From: Sphingopyxis soli
GTDB taxonomy: Bacteria; Pseudomonadota; Alphaproteobacteria; Sphingomonadales; Sphingomonadaceae
Assembly (NCBI RefSeq): GCF_018682675.1
Contig: NZ_JAFMTR010000010.1
Location: forward strand, 62,001-126,000
Direction: 5' to 3'
Length of the DNA: 64,000 bases
The notes beneath the pieces are model-generated. The model saw only the letters and a program-made list of their open reading frames with translations. It was not told where the DNA came from and ran no database searches. How positions within the stretch are numbered: position 1 is the first letter of the stretch; every line of letters starts with the position of its first letter. The translations under genes were made by a program, and so were the position numbers. Below, piece after piece: positions 8,058 through 18,994 of the stretch.

Positions 8058-8906
8058 ATGCTGCTTTCCCTGCTCGCAGCGACCGGCGCCGCCATGCAGC
8101 CGGCCGCCGGCGCGACCGAAGAGCCCTATGCGCGCACGTCGCAGAATGTCGTCGTCCCCGTGCAACGCGAACGCCAACGCGATCTGGAAGAATGGGGTTA
8201 TGCGGATGCGGTCGTCGACGGAGACCGTGTGTGGCTGTCCGGCGTGGTGGCGGGGCTTCGCCCGGACGAGACGGTCGCGGATCAGGAAGCGGCTTTCGAG
8301 CGGGCGTTCCAAAGGATCGGCGACGTGCTCGAACGTTCGGGTGCGAGCTTCGACGGCGTGGTCGAGATAACCAGCTTTCACACCGATCTGCCCGCGCAGA
8401 TCGAAGCCTTCAAGGCGGTGAAGCATCGCTATATCCGCGGGCCGTTTCCCGCATGGACCGCGATCGGCGTGACCCGCCTGGTCCCCGACCGGGGGTTGGT
8501 CGAAATCAAGATCGTCGCGCGCCGCAGGCCGGGATATGAAAGATCCGCACTGGCCTTGGCCTTTTCGGACTTCGCAATCCCAGGTCACCCCGGTCGCAAT
8601 CGCCCAAGGCGGTGCGGATCCTATGGGGATCATGGCGCGCGACGGCTCCTTCGAAAGCGGGAAGTTCCAACGACCGGAAACACTATGGGAAATTGTTTCC
8701 TCGAGGGGCCGCGGTCGGGACGCCTGATCGGGCGCGCGAAAGGCGGACTGCTCCGCCTTCGCGCTCGCTGCCACCGGCACCTCTCGGCCCTGATCGACGA
8801 GTCGTTACCTTGGGGGCTCCCGATAATTGGTCATTCTGCGCGATTTGCTATTCCCACTCGATCGTGCCCGGCGGTTTCGACGTATAGTCATAGACCACGC
8901 GGTTGA
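8058..8906 (+). CDS. RidA/YjgF-like protein with aberrant C-terminal extension (possible lost stop or frameshift)
   Basis: Residues 1-20 look like a short signal peptide, and about 30-158 form a RidA-fold domain ([14 protein letters not shown], then [19 protein letters not shown], ending [11 protein letters not shown]). RidA proteins normally stop there. This frame continues for another 120 or so Arg/Gly/Pro-rich residues with no family resemblance and overlaps the 3' end of guaA on the other strand by 59 bases. A lost stop codon or a frameshift near 8530 is therefore likely. The Arg that binds the imine substrate in canonical RidA (PARSA-type motif) is replaced: the text reads FPAWTAIGV. Deaminase activity is thus doubtful. 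Ribosome site AAGGAAAA lies before the ATG. Confidence 0.6.
   Translation: MLLSLLAATGAAMQPAAGATEEPYARTSQNVVVPVQRERQRDLEEWGYADAVVDGDRVWLSGVVAGLRPDETVADQEAAFERAFQRIGDVLERSGASFDGVVEITSFHTDLPAQIEAFKAVKHRYIRGPFPAWTAIGVTRLVPDRGLVEIKIVARRRPGYERSALALAFSDFAIPGHPGRNRPRRCGSYGDHGARRLLRKREVPTTGNTMGNCFLEGPRSGRLIGRAKGGLLRLRARCHRHLSALIDESLPWGLPIIGHSARFAIPTRSCPAVSTYSHRPRG
8535..8847. other. Stretch without a convincing gene between the RidA domain and guaA
   Basis: About 310 bases lying between the end of recognisable RidA sequence and the guaA stop. The frames here (the RidA read-through and a 63-codon frame from 8536 to 8727) show no family text and no good ribosome site. The only structure I see is the hairpin at 8734-8764. 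Confidence 0.5.
8734..8764 (-). terminator. Strong hairpin downstream of guaA
   Basis: Inverted repeat GCGCGAA-a-GGCGGA / TCCGCC-TTCGCGC with a CTGC loop, a 13-bp stem with one bulged base, 84 bases past the guaA stop. No clear T run on either strand, so termination is a weak inference from position and stability. Confidence 0.35.
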
Positions 8907-10449
8907 TGCCTTCGACCTCGTTGATGATACGGGTCGCGCAGCGCGACAGGAAGCTCGCGTCAAAGGGATAGATGTCCGCCGTCATGCCGTCGGTCGAGGT
9001 GACCGCGCGGAGCGCGCAGACGCTGTCATAGGTGCGATAGTCGCCCATCACGCCGACGGTGCGGACCGGGAGCAGCACCGCGAACGCCTGCCAGATCGCG
9101 TCGTAGAGGCCGGCGTTGCGGATCTCCTCCAGATAGACCGCGTCGGCCTTGCGCAGGATGTCGCAGCGTTCCTTCGTCACTTCGCCGGGGATGCGGATCG
9201 CGAGGCCGGGGCCGGGGAAGGGGTGTCGGCCGACGAAGATGTCGGGAAGGCCGAGTTCCTTGCCCAGCAGGCGCACCTCATCCTTGAACAGCTCGCGCAG
9301 CGGTTCGACCAGCTTCAAGTTCATGCGTTCGGGCAGGCCGCCGACATTGTGATGGCTCTTGATCGTGACGCTCGGGCCGCCGGTGAAGCTGACGCTCTCG
9401 ATGACGTCGGGATAGAGCGTACCCTGGGCAAGGAAGTCGGCGCCGCCGATCTTCTTCGCCTCTTCCTCGAACACATTGATGAATTCGCCGCCGATGAACT
9501 TGCGCTTCGCCTCGGGGTCGGTGACGCCGGCGAGGCCGCTCATGAAGCGTTCCTCGGCGTCGACGACTACCAGCGGGATATTGTAATGGTCGCGGAACAG
9601 GCGCTCGACCTGCTCGCGTTCGTTCATGCGGAGCAGGCCGTGGTCGACGAAGACGCAGGTGAGCTGCTCGCCGATCGCTTCGTGGATCAGCACCGCCGCG
9701 ACCGCGCTGTCGACGCCGCCCGACAGCCCGCAGAGCACGCGCTGGTCGCCGACCTGTTCGCGGATCTCGGCGATCTTGGTGGCGCGGAATTCGGCCATCG
9801 TCCAGTCGCCCGAGCAGCCGCAGACGTGGCGGACGAAATTGGCGATCAGCCTGGCGCCGTCGGGCGTATGCACGACCTCCGGATGGAACTGGGTGCCGTA
9901 ATATCGGCGCTCGTCATTGGCGATCACCGCAAAGGGAGCGCCATCGCTGACCGCGACGATGCGGAAGCCGGGCGCGAACTCGGTCACGCGGTCGCCGTGG
10001 CTCATCCACACCTGATGGCGTTCGCCGACGTTCCACAGCCCGTCGAACAGCACGCAGGGTTCGGTGACGGTCAGGAAGGCGCGGCCGAATTCGCCGTCGC
10101 GCTCGCCATCGACGCCGCCGGGTTCGACGCGGCCGCCGAGCTGCTGACTCATCACCTGCTGGCCGTAACAGATGCCAAGGACGGGCAGCCCGCTGTCGAA
10201 CACCGACTGCGGCGCGCGCGGGCTGCCGTCGGCGGGTACCGATGCGGGCGAACCCGACAGGATCACGCCCTTCGGCTGCATCCGCGCGAGCGCGGCTTCG
10301 GCGGCGTTGAACGGGACGATTTCGCTATAGACCCCGGCTTCGCGGACGCGGCGTGCGATCAGCTGGGTTACCTGGCTTCCGAAGTCGATGATCAGGATCG
10401 ATTCAGGCGCATCGGATTTGGGGGCGGCGGGAGAGTCGGGAGTCGGCAT
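8848..10449 (-). CDS. guaA: GMP synthase (glutamine-hydrolysing)
   Basis: A 533-residue enzyme converting XMP to GMP with glutamine and ATP, the last step of guanine nucleotide synthesis. The N-terminal class I glutamine amidotransferase has the nucleophile in LGICYGQQ (Cys 94) and the His-Glu pair in GTQFHPEV. The ATP-pyrophosphatase domain has the P-loop GLSGGVDSA, and the dimerisation domain ends in the universal PPGTIEWE. I start at the ATG at 10449, giving the usual length; the frame is open about 50 codons further upstream without homology. It is divergent from the TonB receptor gene, with 194 bases between them. Confidence 0.97.
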   Translation of the reverse strand: MPTPDSPAAPKSDAPESILIIDFGSQVTQLIARRVREAGVYSEIVPFNAAEAALARMQPKGVILSGSPASVPADGSPRAPQSVFDSGLPVLGICYGQQVMSQQLGGRVEPGGVDGERDGEFGRAFLTVTEPCVLFDGLWNVGERHQVWMSHGDRVTEFAPGFRIVAVSDGAPFAVIANDERRYYGTQFHPEVVHTPDGARLIANFVRHVCGCSGDWTMAEFRATKIAEIREQVGDQRVLCGLSGGVDSAVAAVLIHEAIGEQLTCVFVDHGLLRMNEREQVERLFRDHYNIPLVVVDAEERFMSGLAGVTDPEAKRKFIGGEFINVFEEEAKKIGGADFLAQGTLYPDVIESVSFTGGPSVTIKSHHNVGGLPERMNLKLVEPLRELFKDEVRLLGKELGLPDIFVGRHPFPGPGLAIRIPGEVTKERCDILRKADAVYLEEIRNAGLYDAIWQAFAVLLPVRTVGVMGDYRTYDSVCALRAVTSTDGMTADIYPFDASFLSRCATRIINEVEGINRVVYDYTSKPPGTIEWE

Positions 10450-10643
10450 GGCTGGCCGATAAAGAGGCGCGCCCCTGCTGTCCAGCGGTCGATATCGGCC
10501 GTTCGTGGAACAGCGATGGTCCCGACACATTGTTGCGACAATTGCGACATAGCTGAACCGCGAACAAAGAGCCGTGTCAGGCCGTGTTAAGCGCCGGCGT
10601 GGCAAGAAAAAACCAAGATAGACAAGAACAAGGCCTCTCCCCC

Positions 10644-13067
10644 ATGAAACAATATCGCCTCTCGCTTTCCACTCGCGCGATCCTGCTGGCCGCAGGCGCG
10701 TCGCTTGCGATGCCCGCGATGGCGGAGGACGAAGGCGCCGCTGCCACCGCCGCGGTTGCCGATCAGCCCGCCGCCGATCCGGCGCCGTCGACGGCCGACG
10801 ACGATTATGACGATCTGGATGGTGACGAGATCGTGGTCACCGCGCCGCGGTTGGCCGGCCAGCTCGAGACCGACATCGCGGCCGAGGCCGAGCTCGATGA
10901 AGCGGCGATCGCGAGCTATGGCGTGTCGAATGTCGCCGACCTGATCACCGCGCTGGCGCCGCAGACGCGCTCGGGTCGCGGACGCGGCAGCGGACGGCCG
11001 GTGATCCTCGTCAACGGACGCCGTATCGGCGGCTTCGGCGAGGTGCGCAACCTGCCGCCCGAGGCGATCGCGAAGGTCGAGATCTTCCCCGAGGAAGTTG
11101 CGCTCCAATATGGCTATTCGGCCGACGAGCGGGTCGTGAACCTCGTGCTCAAACCCAATTTCCGCCAGTTGGCGATCGAGGCCGAGGGCGGCATTCCGAC
11201 GCAGGGCGGCCGTTTCCAGAGCGAGATCGAACCGAGCTTCGTCGCTATCGGCCAGAACGGCCGCGTCAACCTGAACGGCGGTTGGGAGCACAGCACGATG
11301 CTCCTCGAACGGGAGCGCGATCTGGGCGATACCGGACGCAGCCTGCTCCCCGAAACGGATACTTATTCGATCGACGGGACGATCCAGCGCAGCCTCGACA
11401 AGGTCACCGACGCCTCGCTCAACATCCGCTTCGACCAGACCGACAGCCTGTCGTTCCTGGGTCCCCGGAACGGCGATGTCGACGATCCGCTGACCCGCGA
11501 CAGCCGCAGCACGAACCTGACCTCGACCGCGAGCGTCAACGGGATGCTCGGCGACTGGCGCTGGTCGCTGTCGGGCAATTATGCCGATGCCGACCAGCGG
11601 ACCTTCACCGACCGCGACAGCGGCGCGCGCGACCGGTTCGACAGCAGCCAGCAGACCTTCGGGGGCAGCGGCAATCTGTCGGGGACCGTGACCGAGGGCT
11701 GGGCGGGGCCGATCCGCCTGTCGATGACCGGCAGCTATTCGGGCATCCGCTACGACAGCCGTTCCGAACGCTCGGGCGCGGTCACGACGAGCGACCTTGG
11801 CCGTGACCTGCCGAGCGTGTTCGGATCACTGACCATGCCGTTGCTCGATCCCGACTATCATGTGGGCAAGATCGGCACCGTGTCGCTGACGCTGAGCGGC
11901 CAGGCGGCGAACCCCAGCGATTTCCAATCGCTGACGAGCTGGGGCGCGAACCTCAACTGGGGGATCACCAGGAATTTTTCGCTGATCGCCAGTTTCAACA
12001 ATGACGAGGCCGCACCCGGCATCCAGCAGCTCGGCGCCGCGCCGCTGGTGACGCCGGCGGTGACCTATTACGACTTCGCGACCGGCCAGACGGTGCAGAT
12101 CACGACGACGACGGGCGGCAATCCCTTCCTCCGCGCCGAACAGCGCCGCGACCTCAAGCTCGGGCTGAACTGGTCGCCGCCGATGGTCGAGGGGCTGAAT
12201 GTCTCGGTCAATTACAACCGCAACAAAAGCTATGACACGGCGAACAGCTTCCCGCTGCTGACGCCCGAGATCGAGGCGGCTTTTCCCGACCGGGTGACGC
12301 GCGATGCGAACGGCGCGTTGGTCGCGCTTGATCAACGGCCGGTCAATTTCGATCGCACCGAAAACTCGCAGATTCGCTGGGGGTTCAACTTCGGCAAGAG
12401 CTTCGGCCAGCCCGCGCAGGGAGGACCGGGCGCGGGGCGTCCGGGCGGCGGTGCGGCACGCGGCGAAGGCGGCCCGCCTCCCGGCGGCGCACCCGGCGCG
12501 GAGCGTCCGCGTAGCTCCGGCGGTCCGGGTGGCGGAGGCGGCGGCGGCTTCCGCGGTCGCGGCGGTCCCGGCCTGTTCGGCCAGCCGCAGGGCGGGCGCT
12601 GGCAGGTCTCGCTCTATCATACGATCAAGCTGACCGACACGGTGCTGATCCGGCCGGGTGTGCCCGAACTCGACCTTTTGAACGGCTCGGCAACGGGCAA
12701 TGGCGGCGGCAGCAACCGCAATCTGGTCGAGCTCGACGGCGGGGTCTTCTACAAGGGGCTCGGCGCGCGCGTCAGCGCGAAATATGACAGCGGCAGCACG
12801 GTCATCGGCGGCAGCGCGGGCGACCTGAAGTTCGGCGATCTTGCGACCTTCAACCTGCGCTTCTTCGTCGATTTCAGCCAGAAACCCGAAATAACGAAGA
12901 ATCTTCCTTTCCTGAAGGGCTCGCGCCTGCGGTTGTCGGTCGACAATCTGTTCGACGCCCAGCGCCGCATCACCGACGCGAACGGGCTGGTGCCCATCAA
13001 CTACCAGCCGGGATATACCGACCCGCTCGGTCGCTATGTCGAGCTTGAGTGGCGCAAGTCCTTCTAG
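10644..13067 (+). CDS. TonB-dependent outer-membrane receptor with Gly/Pro-rich loop
   Basis: An 807-residue outer-membrane receptor. Signal peptide through about residue 28 (ASLAMPAMA), then an acidic linker, a TonB-box-like DEIVVTA near residue 66, and a plug domain ([32 protein letters not shown]-type [19 protein letters not shown]). The C-terminal beta-barrel ends with the expected aromatic residue (WRKSF). Between barrel strands, residues 590-652 are almost entirely Gly, Pro, Arg and Ala (for example [13 protein letters not shown]), most likely an extracellular disordered loop. The substrate is unknown. The stop overlaps by two bases that of the convergent glycosyltransferase gene. The ATG at 10644 is chosen for the signal peptide. 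Confidence 0.9.
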   Translation: MKQYRLSLSTRAILLAAGASLAMPAMAEDEGAAATAAVADQPAADPAPSTADDDYDDLDGDEIVVTAPRLAGQLETDIAAEAELDEAAIASYGVSNVADLITALAPQTRSGRGRGSGRPVILVNGRRIGGFGEVRNLPPEAIAKVEIFPEEVALQYGYSADERVVNLVLKPNFRQLAIEAEGGIPTQGGRFQSEIEPSFVAIGQNGRVNLNGGWEHSTMLLERERDLGDTGRSLLPETDTYSIDGTIQRSLDKVTDASLNIRFDQTDSLSFLGPRNGDVDDPLTRDSRSTNLTSTASVNGMLGDWRWSLSGNYADADQRTFTDRDSGARDRFDSSQQTFGGSGNLSGTVTEGWAGPIRLSMTGSYSGIRYDSRSERSGAVTTSDLGRDLPSVFGSLTMPLLDPDYHVGKIGTVSLTLSGQAANPSDFQSLTSWGANLNWGITRNFSLIASFNNDEAAPGIQQLGAAPLVTPAVTYYDFATGQTVQITTTTGGNPFLRAEQRRDLKLGLNWSPPMVEGLNVSVNYNRNKSYDTANSFPLLTPEIEAAFPDRVTRDANGALVALDQRPVNFDRTENSQIRWGFNFGKSFGQPAQGGPGAGRPGGGAARGEGGPPPGGAPGAERPRSSGGPGGGGGGGFRGRGGPGLFGQPQGGRWQVSLYHTIKLTDTVLIRPGVPELDLLNGSATGNGGGSNRNLVELDGGVFYKGLGARVSAKYDSGSTVIGGSAGDLKFGDLATFNLRFFVDFSQKPEITKNLPFLKGSRLRLSVDNLFDAQRRITDANGLVPINYQPGYTDPLGRYVELEWRKSF

Positions 13068-14119
13068 GCGAGGCTGGGCGTGGCCATCAGCGGTTCGATC
13101 TCCGCGGTCTCGCCGGACGGGACGAAGGTCAGCGCCTGCAGGAACTGCGCGGTGCAGGCTTCCCAACTGTAGCGCGCGCCCAGCGCGGCCGCGTCGGCGC
13201 GGCGGCATGCAAGCGCCGCCGCGATCGCGCGATCGAGGCTTCCGTCGAGCGCACCTGCACTGTCGCGGATAATGTCGCCCGGCCCGGGAACCGGATAGGC
13301 AGCGACCGGCGTGCCGCACGACAGCGCTTCGATGACGACGAGCCCGAAGGTGTCGGTGCGGCTGGGGAAGACGAAGACGTCGGCCCCGGCATAGGCGGCG
13401 GCGAGCGTTTCGCCGCCGAGCTTGCCAAGGAAGCGGGCTTCGGGATAGCGCGCCTGCAAGTCGGCGAGCGCGGGGCCGTCGCCGACGATGACCTTTGTTC
13501 CGGGCTGCGCGGTTTCGAGGAAAGCCTCGATATTCTTTTCGACCGCGACCCGGCCGACGTAGAGCTGGATCGGCCGCTGCAAGCCGTCGAACGCACGGAG
13601 GGGGGCGCGGTCGGGGTGGAACAGCACATGGTCGACGCCGCGTTCCCACATCATCGTCTGTGTCAGGCCCTGTTCGGCAAGCTCGTGCGCGAGGCTGCGC
13701 GTTGCGACCATGATGTGGCGCGCCGGGCGGTGGAACCAGCGGATGAAGCGCCAGACGAAGTCGGGCGACACCGGCAGCCGCGCCGCGACATATTCGGGGA
13801 AGCGCGTGTGATAGGCGGTGGTGAAGGGGAAATGATTCTGCAGGCACCAGCGCCGCGCCGCTAGGCCGAGCGGTCCTTCGGTCGAGATGTGAATCGCCTG
13901 CGGCGCAAAGGCGCGGATGCGCCGCCCGACCGCGCGCCGCCCGGCGAACGCCAAGCGGATTTCGCCGTAGGTCGGGCAGGGGACCGACCGGAATAGGTCG
14001 GGCGAGATCACGCCCACCTCATGCCCCTTGGCGCGAAGTTCGGCGATCGTCGCCTGCAACGTCCGGACGACGCCGTTGACCTGCGGGGCCCAGGCGTCGG
14101 TGACGACCAGGATTCTCAC
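13064..14119 (-). CDS. Glycosyltransferase family 4 (GT-B fold)
   Basis: A 351-residue glycosyltransferase. The N-terminal domain begins RILVVTDAWAPQVNGVVRTL, typical of GDP-mannose or UDP-sugar-dependent GT4 enzymes acting on membrane lipids. The C-terminal donor domain has YVGRVAVEKNIEAFL, GDGPALADL, and the E-x7-E-like region SRTDTFGLVVIEALSCGTPV. No membrane span is seen. The GTG start at 14119 lies ten bases after the stop of the LpxH-like phosphoesterase gene, so the two form an operon. A glycolipid product in the envelope is inferred from this pairing and from homologous pairs in other alphaproteobacteria; donor and acceptor are unknown. Confidence 0.88.
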   Translation of the reverse strand: MRILVVTDAWAPQVNGVVRTLQATIAELRAKGHEVGVISPDLFRSVPCPTYGEIRLAFAGRRAVGRRIRAFAPQAIHISTEGPLGLAARRWCLQNHFPFTTAYHTRFPEYVAARLPVSPDFVWRFIRWFHRPARHIMVATRSLAHELAEQGLTQTMMWERGVDHVLFHPDRAPLRAFDGLQRPIQLYVGRVAVEKNIEAFLETAQPGTKVIVGDGPALADLQARYPEARFLGKLGGETLAAAYAGADVFVFPSRTDTFGLVVIEALSCGTPVAAYPVPGPGDIIRDSAGALDGSLDRAIAAALACRRADAAALGARYSWEACTAQFLQALTFVPSGETAEIEPLMATPSLA

Positions 14120-14129
14120 GCGGTGCGCC

Positions 14130-15011
14130 TCAGGCCGCCTTGGCCGGTGCGGGCAGCGACATCTGCGCGGGGGCGTTGCGCGCCGCGACTTCCTGCGCCC
14201 AGTGCAGGATTTCCATGCGTCCGTCGTGGTGCTCGACCAGCGCGGTGCATCCCTCGACCCAGTCGCCGTCGTTGTAGTAATTGACGCCCTCGATCTCGCG
14301 CATTTCGGCGCTGTGGATGTGGCCGCAGACGACGCCGTCGACCCCGCGCGAGCGCGCCGCGTGCGCCACGACTTCCTCGTAGCGGCCGATGAACTGGACG
14401 GCGTTCTTGACCTTGTGCTTCGCGACCATCGACAGCGACCAATAGGGCAGGCCGAGCTTGTGGCGCACCCAGTTCACCACGACGTTGCACTTCATCAGCC
14501 CGGTGTAGGCGGCATCGCCGACAAAGGCGAGCCAGCGGTGCGCGAGCATCACCGCGTCGAATTCGTCGCCGTGAACGATCAGCAGTTTCTTGCCGTCGGC
14601 GGTTTCGTGGACAGCCTCCCGCCGGATTTCGACGCCGCCGAAGTCGAAGCCGTCGAAGGGGCGGACCATCTCGTCGTGGTTGCCGGGAACATAGACGACG
14701 CGCGTGCCGCGCTTTGCGCGCTTCAGCACGCGCCAGACGACGTCATTATGTTCGGGCGGCCAGAAGTGGCGCTTCTTGAGCCGCCAGCCGTCGATGATGT
14801 CGCCGACCAGGTACAGCGTCTCGCAATCGACATGGTCGAAAAAATCGATCAGCAGCGGCGCGTTGCAGCCGCGCGTGCCGAGGTGGATATCGCTGACCCA
14901 TACGGTGCGATAGCTTCGCCGTTCGCCGATCACGCGTTCCGGAATATGGGGATCGGTCGTGAAGGGGTCGGCAAAACGGGCGGGGATCGGCAGGGTCGAG
15001 ATCGATGCCAT
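14130..15011 (-). CDS. Metallophosphoesterase, UDP-2,3-diacylglucosamine diphosphatase (LpxH)-like
   Basis: A 293-residue calcineurin-type phosphoesterase. The metal-ligand motifs are all present in order: SDIHLGTRG, VGDIIDGW, PGNHDE, VHGDEFD and GHIHSAE. The residues between (KRHFWPPEHNDV, HKLGLPYWSLS) match the subgroup annotated as UDP-2,3-diacylglucosamine diphosphatase-like, which is longer than true LpxH and often sits beside a GT4 gene, as here. Lipid A precursor hydrolysis is possible, but another phospholipid or glycolipid substrate is equally compatible. The start ATG at 15011 begins a short Ser/Thr/Pro leader before the catalytic fold. First gene of the two-gene unit with 13064-14119. 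Confidence 0.85.
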   Translation of the reverse strand: MASISTLPIPARFADPFTTDPHIPERVIGERRSYRTVWVSDIHLGTRGCNAPLLIDFFDHVDCETLYLVGDIIDGWRLKKRHFWPPEHNDVVWRVLKRAKRGTRVVYVPGNHDEMVRPFDGFDFGGVEIRREAVHETADGKKLLIVHGDEFDAVMLAHRWLAFVGDAAYTGLMKCNVVVNWVRHKLGLPYWSLSMVAKHKVKNAVQFIGRYEEVVAHAARSRGVDGVVCGHIHSAEMREIEGVNYYNDGDWVEGCTALVEHHDGRMEILHWAQEVAARNAPAQMSLPAPAKAA

Positions 15012-15133
15012 GTCGTACTCCGTAAGCAGCCTTGGCTGCCCACGGCCTAGACAGGAGTTTTGTTACAGGGTGCGACGCGAAGCCGGGACAGTTTGAAGAA
15101 AGTTTTGCGGCGGTTCGGTGACGGTCCTCCTTG

Positions 15134-15267
15134 TCCTCCCTGTCGCGAAGCGATGGGGAGGTGGCAGCGCGGAGCGCTGACGGAGGGGCGACAGCGCCGG
15201 CGTCGCTGCCCCTCCACCGCTTGCTTCGCAAGCGGTCCCCCTCCCCACGGCTTTGCCGCAGGGAGGA
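15134..15267. repeat. Palindromic repeat family A, copy 1
   Basis: A 134-base element with imperfect terminal inverted repeats of about 28 bases: left end TCCTCCCTGTCGCGAAGCGA, right end reading inward from the other strand TCCTCCCTGCGGCAAAGCCG. Internal inverted blocks include GAGGGGC/GCCCCTC and CTTGCTTCGCAAG. The right end touches the stop codon of the aldehyde dehydrogenase gene with no spacer. Copies 2 and 3 are at 50159 and 63675. It can fold into a long hairpin and may end transcription from the minus strand. Confidence 0.85.
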
Positions 15268-16707
15268 TCAAACGCGCCGGATCACCAGGTTCCGGATTTC
15301 GCTCATGTCCTCGATCGCGAAGCGCACGCCTTCGCGACCAAGCCCGCTGTCCTTCACCCCGCCATAGGGCATATTGTCGACGCGGTAGGAGGAGACGTCG
15401 TTGACGACGACGCCGCCGACGTCGAGATGGTCCCACGCTTCCAGCACCTTGTGGATGTCGCGCGTGAAGATGCCCGCCTGCAGCCCGAATTTACTGTCGT
15501 TGACTTGGGCGAGCGCGTCGTCCCACTTGCTGAACTTCGACAGGACCACGACGGGACCGAACGCCTCTTCGCGCACAACGTCGGTGTCGGCCGGAACATT
15601 CTCCAGCAATGTCGCTTCGAGCATGTTGCCCTCGCAGCCGCCGCCCGCGAGCAAGGTCGCGCCGGCGCCAACCGCGGCGTCGATCCAGCGTTTCAGCCGC
15701 TGGGCTTCCTTCGCCGAGATCATCGGGCCGATGAAGGTGTCGCGAAGCTTCGGATCGCCCGATTTCAGCGTCTTGACCTTCGCCGCGAGCATGTCGCGGA
15801 AGCGGTCGTAGATATCCTCGTGGATAATCGTGCGCTGCACATGGATGCAGCTTTGCCCCGATTGATAGTAGCCGCCGAAGATGATCCGCGCGAGCGCATG
15901 GTCCAGGTCGGCGTCCTTGTCGACGATCACCGCGGCATTGCCGCCGAGTTCGAGCACGACCTTCTTCTTGCCCGCCTTGGCTTTGAGATCCCAGCCGACA
16001 CCGGGCGAGCCGGTGAAGCTGAGCAGTTTCAGCCGTTCGTCGGTGGTGAAGAGGTCGGCGCCGTCGCGGCTTGCGGGCAGGATGCTGAACGCCCCCTCGG
16101 GCAGGATATCGCATTCGGCAAGCACCTCGCCCATGATGATCGCGCCCAGCGGGGTCATCGACGCGGGCTTCATCACGAAGGGGCAACCGATTGCGATCGC
16201 CGGCGCGATCTTGTGCGCGGCGAGGTTGAGCGGGAAGTTGAAGGGCGAGATGAAGCTGCACGGGCCGATCGGCACGCGTTTCCACATCCCCATATAGCCC
16301 TTCGCCCGCGCCGAAATGTCGAGTGGCTGGACCTCGCCGTAATTGCGCGTGGCTTCCTCGGCGGCGATGCGGAAGGTGTCGATCAGGCGTGTAACCTCGC
16401 CCTCGCTGTCGGCGATGGGCTTGCCCGCCTCGACGCAAAGGGCGTAGGCCAATTCGTCGAAGCGCTCGCGGAAACGCGCGACGCAGTGGTTGAGGACATC
16501 CTGCTTCTCGAAACTCGCCAGCCGCGCCATCGGCTCGGCGGCGCGGACCGCCCCGGCGATCGCCTCGTCGATGACGTCAGGGGTCGCGAGCGCGGTGCGG
16601 AACGCGACCTCGCCGGTATATTTGTCGATCACCTCGAGGTCGGTGTTCGGCTGCACCGCCTTGTTGTTGAGGTAGAGCGGATAGACGTCCTTCAACTTCA
16701 CAATCAT
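15268..16707 (-). CDS. Aldehyde dehydrogenase family protein
   Basis: A 479-residue NAD(P)-dependent aldehyde dehydrogenase. Visible landmarks: ISPFNFPLN (cofactor-binding start), VMKPASMTPL, FTGSPGVGWD, LELGGNAAV with the general-base Glu, the catalytic Cys in GQSCIHVQR, and EEAFGPVVVLS. The sequence is closest in style to the GapN/lactaldehyde dehydrogenase-like branch rather than to betaine or succinic-semialdehyde enzymes, but the substrate is not certain. It reads on the same strand as the acetolactate-synthase-like gene 446 bases upstream; only a GIY-YIG nuclease cassette lies between them, so the pair was probably once contiguous. The stop directly abuts a family A repeat. Confidence 0.9.
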   Translation of the reverse strand: MIVKLKDVYPLYLNNKAVQPNTDLEVIDKYTGEVAFRTALATPDVIDEAIAGAVRAAEPMARLASFEKQDVLNHCVARFRERFDELAYALCVEAGKPIADSEGEVTRLIDTFRIAAEEATRNYGEVQPLDISARAKGYMGMWKRVPIGPCSFISPFNFPLNLAAHKIAPAIAIGCPFVMKPASMTPLGAIIMGEVLAECDILPEGAFSILPASRDGADLFTTDERLKLLSFTGSPGVGWDLKAKAGKKKVVLELGGNAAVIVDKDADLDHALARIIFGGYYQSGQSCIHVQRTIIHEDIYDRFRDMLAAKVKTLKSGDPKLRDTFIGPMISAKEAQRLKRWIDAAVGAGATLLAGGGCEGNMLEATLLENVPADTDVVREEAFGPVVVLSKFSKWDDALAQVNDSKFGLQAGIFTRDIHKVLEAWDHLDVGGVVVNDVSSYRVDNMPYGGVKDSGLGREGVRFAIEDMSEIRNLVIRRV

Positions 16708-16728
16708 TCTCCAACGCTCGCCAACGCT

Positions 16729-16755
16729 GTCATCCCCGCGAAAGCGGGGACCCAG
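16729..16755 (+). repeat. Palindromic repeat family B, copy 1
   Basis: A 27-base unit starting GTCATCCCCGCG and ending GCGGGGACCCAG, an inverted repeat around AAA. It lies seven bases after the stop of the GIY-YIG gene. The identical core recurs inverted at 17064 and direct at 17109. Confidence 0.9.
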
Positions 16756-16762
16756 AGCGGCA

Positions 16763-17056
16763 TTAACCGTTCACTCGATCGTAGAGATCGAGCCATTGCG
16801 GATTGGCACGTTCGATCAATTCCAGTTTCCACGCTCGCCGCCATTTCTTGATGGCCTTTTCGCGAGCGATCGCTTCGTTCACATCGGCAAAGGCTTCGGC
16901 ATGCACCAAGCGATGAACGCCATATTTAGAAGCAAATTTTGAACCCTCGCCATTCCGATGCTGCCAAATCCGCTGGGACAAATTGGCCGTCACGCCGGTG
17001 TAAAGCGTGCCATTGCGTCCGCTGGCGAGGATATAGACGTGATAGGTTTGTTCCAT
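16763..17056 (-). CDS. GIY-YIG endonuclease-domain protein (UPF0213/COG2827 type)
   Basis: A 97-residue single-domain GIY-YIG nuclease. The motif pair is HVYILASG...GTLYTGVTANL, followed by RIWQHRNGEGSKFASKYGV, and EAIAREKAIKKWRRAWKLELIE with the catalytic Glu. The length is typical of the family. The start ATG at 17056 gives the canonical MEQTYHVYIL opening; the frame runs upstream into repeat-derived sequence. Repeat family B units flank it at seven bases from the stop and seven from the start, in inverted orientation. The cassette interrupts an otherwise plausible acetolactate synthase-aldehyde dehydrogenase operon. The biological role of these small nucleases is not settled; mobility is my inference. 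Confidence 0.9.
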   Translation of the reverse strand: MEQTYHVYILASGRNGTLYTGVTANLSQRIWQHRNGEGSKFASKYGVHRLVHAEAFADVNEAIAREKAIKKWRRAWKLELIERANPQWLDLYDRVNG

Positions 17057-17063
17057 TCGACTC

Positions 17064-17090
17064 CTGGGTCCCCGCGTTCGCGGGGATGAC
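17064..17090 (-). repeat. Palindromic repeat family B, copy 2 (inverted)
   Basis: CTGGGTCCCCGCG-ttcg-CGGGGATGAC, the reverse complement of copy 1 with a TTCG loop instead of AAA. It begins seven bases upstream of the GIY-YIG start codon and therefore forms part of its leader. Confidence 0.9.
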
Positions 17091-17108
17091 AAGAAGGGGC
17101 GCCCATCT

Positions 17109-17135
17109 GTCATCCCCGCGAAAGTGGGGACCCAG
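17109..17135 (+). repeat. Palindromic repeat family B, copy 3
   Basis: Same orientation as copy 1 with one T-for-C change in the stem (AAAGTGGGG). Copies 2 and 3 are head-to-head, separated by 18 bases, and lie 19 bases from the end of the acetolactate-synthase-like gene. Confidence 0.9.
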
Positions 17136-17153
17136 GAGCGGCCAAACTCGATC

Positions 17154-18800
<1,647 letters not shown>

Positions 18801-18994
18801 GGTCAGTCGCCCCCTCAGCCGGCACCCTCTATGGTGCGGTCCTCAGTCGGTGCCGGCGACCCCTCAGCACAATGATGATGCAGCGGTTCCCGTCGTAAGC
18901 CCCGCGAGTCCCTGCTGCGTCGGGGAAGGTTTGTAACGAGGGTATAAAGGCTTGTCACCCACCCGTGGCGATCCGCTTCGGGCCGGCCGCCCGC

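Noticed and set aside
8536-8727. A separate 63-codon gene after the RidA domain
   Set aside because: No ribosome site, no family text, and it lies inside the region that looks like decayed or frameshifted RidA 3' end.
8827-10590. A 587-codon plus-strand open frame opposite guaA
   Set aside because: The minus strand is an intact GMP synthase with all motifs; the antisense product has only His/Asp/Ala-rich low-complexity text.
16729-17135. A short CRISPR array made by the three family B repeats
   Set aside because: Only three units, mixed orientation, and unequal spacing (308 and 18 bases) with a gene between; these are palindromic repeats, not a CRISPR.
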